From Corbicula japonica (taxonomy: Eukaryota; Mollusca; Bivalvia; Venerida; Cyrenidae), in the NCBI GenBank assembly GCA_038501625.1, contig JAZAYU010000085.1, forward strand, positions 1,306,693 through 1,370,692: 64,000 nucleotides of DNA. The letters run 5' to 3'. The notes beneath the pieces were generated by a model that made no database searches, was not told where the DNA came from, and worked only from the letters and a program-made list of their open reading frames with translations. The translations under genes were made by a program, and so were the position numbers. Within the stretch, counting starts at the first letter, position 1. Every line of letters starts with the position of its first letter. Below are positions 57,420-64,000 of this stretch, piece by piece.

Positions 57420-59630
57420 AATACAAGAGGGCCATGATGGCCCTGTATCGCTCACTTGAGTACAAAAGTACTTTCAGCTTTATCCCAGGGACTACATTTA
57501 AATAATGCTGGTAAAGGGTCTCTTTACAATACTCAACACGAAATATCTAAGGTCTAGTCGCATTAGTTTCAGAGAAAATTGATTATTTATGTTTTCCTTT
57601 ATAAATCAATGCAAACTAAGAGAACCCTGGGGCGTGGCCAATTTTGGCCCAGGGGACATAATTTGAACAAACTTGGTAGATATCCATTAGACAATGCTAC
57701 ATACCAAATATCTAAGCTGAAGGCATTGAGGTTTCCAGTAAGAAGATTTTAAAAAATTGCCTTTTTTACATATTAAGGGCCCCCGGGGCGGGGCCAATAT
57801 TGACCCCAGGGCCAACATTTAAACAATGTTGGTAAAGGGTCTCTTCACAATACTCAACACCAAATATCTAAGGTCTAGTCCTATTAGTTTCGGAGAAAAA
57901 TGATTTTTCATGTTTTCCTATATAAATCAATGTAAACTAAGAGAACCCTAGGGCGTGGCCAATTTTGGCCCAGGGGACATAATTTGAACAGACTTGGTAG
58001 ACATCCACTAGACAATGCTACATACCAAATATCTAAGCTTTAGGCATTGAGGTTTCAAGTAGAAAGATTTTTAAAGTTTGCCTTTTTCACATATTAAGGG
58101 CCCCCAGGGCGGGGACAATTTTAACCCCAGGGCCAACTTTTAAACAAAGTTGATAAAGGGTCTCTACACAATACTTAGCACCAAATATCTAAGATCTAGT
58201 CCTATTAGTTTTGGAGAAAAATGATTTTTCTTGTTTTTCCAAAATAACTTTATGTAAACCAAGAGAACCCTAGGGCGTGGCAGATTTTGGCCCAGGACAC
58301 ATAATTTGAACAACTATAGTAGACATCCATTAGACAATGCTACTTACAAAATATCTAAGCTCTAGGCCTTGTGGTTTCAGACAAGAAGATTTTTAAAGTT
58401 TTTCCTATATAAGTCTATGTAAAATGAAGTGACCCCTGGGGTGGGGCCATTTTGACCCCAGGGAAATCATTTGAACAATCTTTGTAGAGTTCCACTAGAG
58501 GATGCTAAATGCCAAATATCTAAGTTCTAGGCCTTGTGGTTTCAGACAAGAAGATTTTTAACGTTTTTACTATAAAAGTCTATATAAAATGAAGTGACCC
58601 TGGGTCGGGGCCAATTTCGACCCCAGGGAAATAATTTGAACAATCTTTGTAGAGTTTTACTAGAGGATGCAAAATGCCAAATATCTAAGCTCTAGGCCTT
58701 GTGGTTTCAGACAAGAAGATTTTTAAAGTTTTTCCAATATAAGTCTATATAAAATGAAGTGACCCCTGGGGCGGGGCCAAGTTTGACCCCAGGGAAATAA
58801 TTTGAACAATCTTTGTAGAGTTCCACTAGAGGATGCTAAATGCCAAATATCTAAGATCTAGGCCTTGTGGTTTCAGACAAGAAGATTTTTAAAAATTTTC
58901 CTATATAAGTCTATGTAAAATTAAGTGACCCCTGGGGCGGGGCGAAATTCGACCCCAGGGAAATAATTTGAACAATCTTTGTAGAGTTCCACTAGAGGAT
59001 GCTACATGCCAAATATCTAAGCTCTAGGCCTTGTGGTTTCAGACAAGAAGATTTTTAAAGTTTTTCCAATATAAGTCTATATAAAATGAAGTGACCCCTG
59101 GAGCGGGCTCAATTTTGACCCCAGGGAAATAATTTGAACAATCTTTGTAGAGTTCCACTAGAGGGTGCTAAATGCCAAATATCTAAGCTCTAGGCCTTGT
59201 GGTTTCAGACAAGAAGATTTTTAAAGTTTTTCCTATATAAGTCTATGTTAAATGAAGTGACCCCTGGGGCGGGGCCAGTTTGACCCCAGGGAAATAATTT
59301 GAACAATCTTTGTAGAGTTCCACTAGAGGGTGCTAAATGCCAAATATCTAAGCTCTACGCCTTGTGGTTTCAGAGAAGAAGATTTTTAAAGTTTTTCCTT
59401 TAGGTTTCCATGGCAACCAGAGTTCTGCTTGGAATTCCACTTTTTGACCATTTTGAAAGGGCATCATCTATGCATTATTCCTGTGAAGTTTCATCAAAAT
59501 TGGCCAAGCCGTTTCAGAGCAGAAGTCGATTGAAGCAATTGTTGACGACGCACGACGCACGACGGACGACGGACATCAGGCGGTCACAAAAGCTCACCTT
59601 GTCACTTCGTGACAGGTGAGCTAAAAACAA
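57420..59630 (+). mobile_element. Pearl-like element, ~166-bp core array
   Basis: It starts with the palindrome GAGGGCCATGATGGCCCT. Core units share GACCCCTGGGGCGGGGCCAA, TTGAACAATCTTTGTAGAGT, GCCAAATATCTAAGCTCTAG and GGTTTCAGACAAGAAGATTT with ~166-bp spacing. It ends with a TTCCATGGCAACCAG segment, a GACGGACGACGGAC tail and the hairpin AGCTCACC.TTGTCAC and GTGACAGGTGAGCT at about 59601-59622. It has no protein product; the MATRVLLGIPLFD frame at 59410 is inside the 3' part. Confidence 0.85.
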
Positions 59631-62058
59631 ACGCTGATCAGGATCTGCACTGGTCGCTTAGCTTTTCGGTTAGAAATACCCTAATTAACCAAACAAGAGG
59701 GCCATGATGGCCCGATATCGCTAACCTGACTACAAAAGTACTCTCAGCTTGTGGTTTCAGACAAGAAGATTTTTAAAGTTTTTCCTATACAAGTCTATGC
59801 AAAATGAAGTGACCCCTGGGGCGGGGCCAATTTTGACCCCAGGGAAATAATTTGAACAAACTTTGTAGAGTTCCACTAGAGGATGCTAAATGCCAAATAT
59901 CTAAGCTCTAGGCCTTGTGGTTTCAGACAAGAAGATTTTTAAAGTTTTTCCTATACAAGTCTATATAAAATGAAGTGACCCCTGGGGCGGGGCCAATTTA
60001 CACCCCTGGGAAATAATTTGAACAATCTTTGTAGAGTTCCATTAGAGGATGCTAAATGCCAAATATCTAAGCTCTAGGCCTTGTGGTTTCAGACAAGAAG
60101 ATTTTTAAAGTTTTTCCTATATTAGTAAATAAGTCTATGTAAAATGAAATGACCCCTGGGGCGGGGCCAATTTTGACCCCAGGGAAATCATTTGAACAAT
60201 CTTTGTAGAGTTCCACTAGATGTGCTAAGTGCCAAATATCTAAGCTCTAGGCCTTGTGGTTTCAGATAAGAAGATTTTTAAAGTTTTTTCTATATAGGTC
60301 TATGCAAAATGAAGTGACCCCTGGGGCGGGGCCAATTTTGACCCCAGGGAAATCATTTGAACAATCTTTGTAGAGTTCTACTAGAGGATGCAAAATGCCA
60401 AATATCTAAGCTCTAGGCCTTGTGGTTTCAGACAAGAAGATTTTTGAAGTTTTTCCTATATGTCTTTGCAAAATGAAGTGACCCCTGGGGCAGGGCCAAT
60501 TTTGACCCCAGGGAAATAATTTGAACAATCTTTGTAGAGTTCCACTAGAGGATGCTACATGCCAAATATCTAAGCTCTAGGCCTTGTGGTTTCAGACAAG
60601 AAGATTTTTAAAGTTTTTCCAATATAAGTCTATATAAAATGAAGTGACCCCTGGAGCGGGCTCAATTTTGACCCCAGGGAAATAATTTGAACAATCTTTG
60701 TAGAGTTCCACTAGAGGGTGCTAAATGCCAAATATCTAAGCTCTAGGCCTTGTGGTTTCAGACAAGAAGATTTTTAAAGTTTTTCCTATATAAGTCTATG
60801 TTAAATGAAGTGACCCCTGGGGCGGGGCCAGTTTGACCCCAGGGAAATAATTTGAACAATCTTTGTAGAGTTCCACTAGAGGGTGCTAAATGCCAAATAT
60901 CTAAGCTCTACGCCTTGTGGTTTCAGAGAAGAAGATTTTTAAAGTTTTTCCTTTAGGTTTCCATGGCAACCAGAGTTCTGCTTGGAATTCCACTTTTTGA
61001 CCATTTTGAAAGGGCATCATCTATGCATTATTCCTGTGAAGTTTCATCAAAATTGGCCAAGCCGTTTCAGAGCAGAAGTCGATTGAAGCAATTGTTGACG
61101 ACGCACGACGCACGACGGACGACGGACATCAGGCGGTCACAAAAGCTCACCTTGTCACTTCGTGACAGGTGAGCTAAAAACAAACGCTGATCAGGATCTG
61201 CACTGGTCGCTTAGCTTTTCGGTTAGAAATACCCTAATTAACCAAACAAGAGGGCCATGATGGCCCGATATCGCTAACCTGACTACAAAAGTACTCTCAG
61301 CTTGTGGTTTCAGACAAGAAGATTTTTAAAGTTTTTCCTATACAAGTCTATGCAAAATGAAGTGACCCCTGGGGCGGGGCCAATTTTGACCCCAGGGAAA
61401 TAATTTGAACAAACTTTGTAGAGTTCCACTAGAGGATGCTAAATGCCAAATATCTAAGCTCTAGGCCTTGTGGTTTCAGACAAGAAGATTTTTAAAGTTT
61501 TTCCTATACAAGTCTATATAAAATGAAGTGACCCCTGGGGCGGGGCCAATTTACACCCCTGGGAAATAATTTGAACAATCTTTGTAGAGTTCCATTAGAG
61601 GATGCTAAATGCCAAATATCTAAGCTCTAGGCCTTGTGGTTTCAGACAAGAAGATTTTTAAAGTTTTTCCTATATTAGTAAATAAGTCTATGTAAAATGA
61701 AATGACCCCTGGGGCGGGGCCAATTTTGACCCCAGGGAAATCATTTGAACAATCTTTGTAGAGTTCCACTAGATGTGCTAAGTGCCAAATATCTAAGCTC
61801 TAGGCCTTGTGGTTTCAGATAAGAAGATTTTTAAAGTTTTTTCTATATAGGTCTATGCAAAATGAAGTGACCCCTGGGGCGGGGCCAATTTTGACCCCAG
61901 GGAAATCATTTGAACAATCTTTGTAGAGTTCTACTAGAGGATGCAAAATGCCAAATATCTAAGCTCTAGGCCTTGTGGTTTCAGACAAGAAGATTTTTGA
62001 AGTTTTTCCTATATGTCTTTGCAAAATGAAGTGACCCCTGGGGCAGGGCCAATTTTGA
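58953..62058 (+). repeat. 1,553-bp exact tandem duplication
   Basis: 58953-60505 and 60506-62058 agree at every segment that I compared, including rare variants such as GGAGCGGGCTCAATTTTG, ATTAGTAAATAAG and CCTATATGTCTTTGC. The duplication spans the end of one pearl-like element, its hairpin, a short spacer and the start of the next. Confidence 0.85.
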
Positions 62059-63235
62059 CCCCAGGGAAATAATTTGAACAATCTTTGTAGAGTTCCACTA
62101 GAGGATGCTAAATGCCAAATATCTAAGCTCTACACCTTGTGGTTTCAGACAAGAAGATTTTTTAAGTTTTTCCTACATAAGTCTCTGTAAAATGAAGTGA
62201 CCCTTGGGGCGGGGCCAATTTTGACCCCAGGGAAATAATTTGAACAAACTTTGTAGGGTCCACTAGAGGATGCTAAATGCCAAATATCTAAGCTCTAGGC
62301 CTTGTGGTTTCAGACAAGAAGATTTTTGAAGTTTTTCCTATAGAAGTCTATATAAAATGAAGTGACCCCTGGGGCTGGGCCAATTTAGACCCCTGGGAAA
62401 TAATTTGAACAATCTTTGTAGAGTTCCACTAGAGGATGCTAAATGCCAAATATCTAAGCTCAAGGCCTTGTGGTTTCAGACAAGAAGATTTTTAAAGTTT
62501 TTCCTATATAAGTCTTTGTAAAATGAAGTGACCCCTGGGGCGGGGCCAATTTTGACCCCAGGGAAATAATTTGAACAAGCTTTGTAAAGTTCCACTAGAG
62601 GGTGCTAAATGCCAAATATTTTAGTTCTAGGCCTTGTGGTTTCAGACAAGAAGATTTTTAAAGTTTTTCCTATAGAAGTCTATGCAAAATGAAGTGACCC
62701 CTGGGGCGGGGCCAATTTTGACCCCACGGAAATCATTTGAACAATCTTTGTAGAGTTCCACTAGAGGATGCTAAATGCCAAATATCTAAGCTCTAGGCCT
62801 TGTGGTTTCAGAGAAGAAGATTTTTAAAGTTTTTCCTATATAAGTCTATGCAAAATGAAGTGACCCTTGGGGCGGGGCCAATTTTGACCCCAGGGAAATA
62901 ATTTGAACAAACTTTGTAGAGTTCCACTAGAGGATGCTAAATGCCAAATATCTAAAAGCTCTAGGCCTTGTGGTTTCAGACAAGAAGATTTTTAAAGTTT
63001 TTCCTTTCGGTTGCCATGGCAACCAGAGTTCTGCATGGAATTGATTTCTTTGAACAACTTTGGAAGAGCTTCATGCAAGGAACATTCCTGCCAAGTTTCA
63101 GCAAGATTTGCCCAGGAGTTCAGGAGAAGAAGTCGTTTGAAGAAAAAGTTGACGACACACGGACGGACGACGGACATCAGGCGATCACAAAAGCTCACCA
63201 TGAGCACTTCGTGCTCAGGTGAGCTCAAAAAACGT
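59695..63235 (+). mobile_element. Further pearl-like arrays in the same orientation
   Basis: New starts with GAGGGCCATGATGGCCCGAT lie at about 59698 and 61251. Core arrays follow. Ends lie at about 61175 (identical to 59622) and 63222, the last with a different hairpin, GAGCTCACC.TGAGCAC and GTGCTCAGGTGAGCTC complement. Core units are the same family as before. Confidence 0.8.
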
Positions 63236-63589
63236 AAGTTTGAGCGTAATTTTAGAAATGGCTTAGTATCAAATTTTGATAACCAGTTGTTACTAGCATC
63301 ACAGTGCATACTCATAATTGCTTAAAACAGACACTGGTGAAATGTTATTTGATTTCATAGATTTCACACCTCTACCTTGATACGGCAAATTTTGCCACTT
63401 TTTACTGTTGATCCCTATGATACTCAAAATGACATTTCTCGCTTATTTACGAACCAATTTTAATTTCGTTTTCGTCTTAAACTCCTTAAACGAAAAATCT
63501 TGATAAACATATAAGAATTTATAAAAGCTATTTGCTATATTATAAAATTTACGCAAAAGAACAATTGTGTGCGGAACTTTTTTGTTGGG
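63236..63589. other. Right part of the TIR insertion, no gene
   Basis: Unique AT-rich DNA between the nested array and the right TIR. No transposase motif seen. Confidence 0.5.
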
Positions 63590-64000
63590 TATATATTTAA
63601 ACAGGGCAGTAAAATCATTCACTGCCTTGATGACATAAGTTACACGAATGACATATAAACTAAACTCGTCACAGAACCAAGTGCATTAATTTTATTATTT
63701 ACCAGTTAATACTAAATTTTGTTAAAAAGTTGTACAAATATATATTTGATGAAAAAAAGCTTTGATATTTTTAACATTTGCAATTAGATTCTTATTGATC
63801 ACCTTTAAACATATTTAATGGTTGTAACGTATGCAGCATACAAAGTCATACAGTTCGATGTTTAAGGTGATCATACAGAGTATTTTAAAAGATGTACACA
63901 CAAAACGCATTGATAAAGTTTATTCATGTTCAAAATTCGGTCACTTTCATCAATGTTTCCTGGGCCCAGGATTATCAAACATATACTTAAAGAAATTAGA

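Larger units (their letters stand above)
56754..63589. mobile_element. 6.8-kb TIR-bounded insertion with nested tandem element
   Basis: The left end CTCGGCAAAAAAGTTCTGTT and the right end AACTTTTTTGTTGGG (inverse CCCAACAAAAAAGTT) form TIRs of roughly 28 bases with mismatches. TATA borders both sides (56750-56753, 63590-63593). Copy A at about 13785 is uninterrupted, so this is an insertion. A TA or TATA target fits a mariner-like element. The original element seems to be about 1 kb (56754-57410 plus 63240-63589), and a pearl-like array is nested inside it. An 87-codon minus frame at 56901-57164 may be a remnant; I see no transposase motif in it. Confidence 0.65.
52910..64000 (+). repeat. Segmental duplication, copy B (continues past window)
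   Basis: It is collinear with 5940-14257. It lacks the 42-bp minisatellite, the 6566-6690 repeat and the 9617-9955 TIR element. It has gained a (CT)n run and a 6.8-kb insertion at 56754-63589. The homology runs to the last base of the window, so the true length is unknown. Confidence 0.85.

Noticed and set aside
59410..61172. Two identical 69-codon ORFs (MATRVLLGIPLFD)
   Set aside because: They lie in the 3' part of a non-coding tandem element and are identical only because of the 1,553-bp duplication.

Overview
This is eukaryotic nuclear DNA, AT-rich and dominated by repeats. The best fit is a bivalve mollusc, possibly a clam. This rests on recognition rather than a search: a lineage-expanded NACHT-type NLR exon, a tRNA-derived SINE head of molluscan type, many tandem-core elements of the oyster 'pearl' style with ACGG-rich tails and 3' hairpins, and a reverse transcriptase family I associate with bivalve genomes. 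Only one stretch looks like a real host gene. Almost everything else is mobile DNA, its remains, or satellite DNA.

Layout. 1-3968: internal part of a BEL/Pao LTR retrotransposon on the minus strand; its integrase end lies outside the window. 5.5-5.9 kb: ~160-bp tandem repeat. 5.94-14.26 kb: copy A of an old segmental duplication, holding a 42-bp minisatellite (6.76-9.44 kb), a TIR element, a decayed LINE and foldbacks. 14.2-17.4 kb: hairpin array, foldback and a ~145-bp tandem array. 17.75-22 kb: 56-bp satellite, decaying to 22.8 kb. 23-26.2 kb: CpG-containing promoter-like stretch, local ~400-bp and ~550-bp duplications and a hAT-like MITE. 29.2-29.8 kb: SINE head and a CpG-rich minisatellite. 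30.05-32.71 kb: the NLR exon (minus). 33.4-38.5 kb: two damaged copies of a Penelope-like reverse transcriptase (minus), a possible 5' exon at 35.5-35.7 kb and an ACCGAT-rich segment. 38.7-47 kb: pearl-like arrays, MITEs, palindromes, a CpG-rich cruciform array and a Harbinger-type MITE. 48-52.9 kb: mostly featureless. 52.91-64.0 kb: copy B of the segmental duplication, with a second LINE relic and a 6.8-kb TIR-bounded insertion that encloses a pearl-like array containing a 1,553-bp exact tandem duplication.

How it fits together. The host gene is a cytoplasmic innate-immunity-type NACHT ATPase with a degenerate LRR-like C-terminal half, preceded by a credible splice acceptor. Its upstream DNA has been invaded by a Penelope-like element. 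The paired copies A and B are useful because each acts as an empty-site control for the other: the 42-bp minisatellite and the 9.6-kb MITE are additions in A, and the 6.8-kb nested insertion is an addition in B. I found no RNA gene beyond the SINE head, no CRISPR array and no bacterial-type system.
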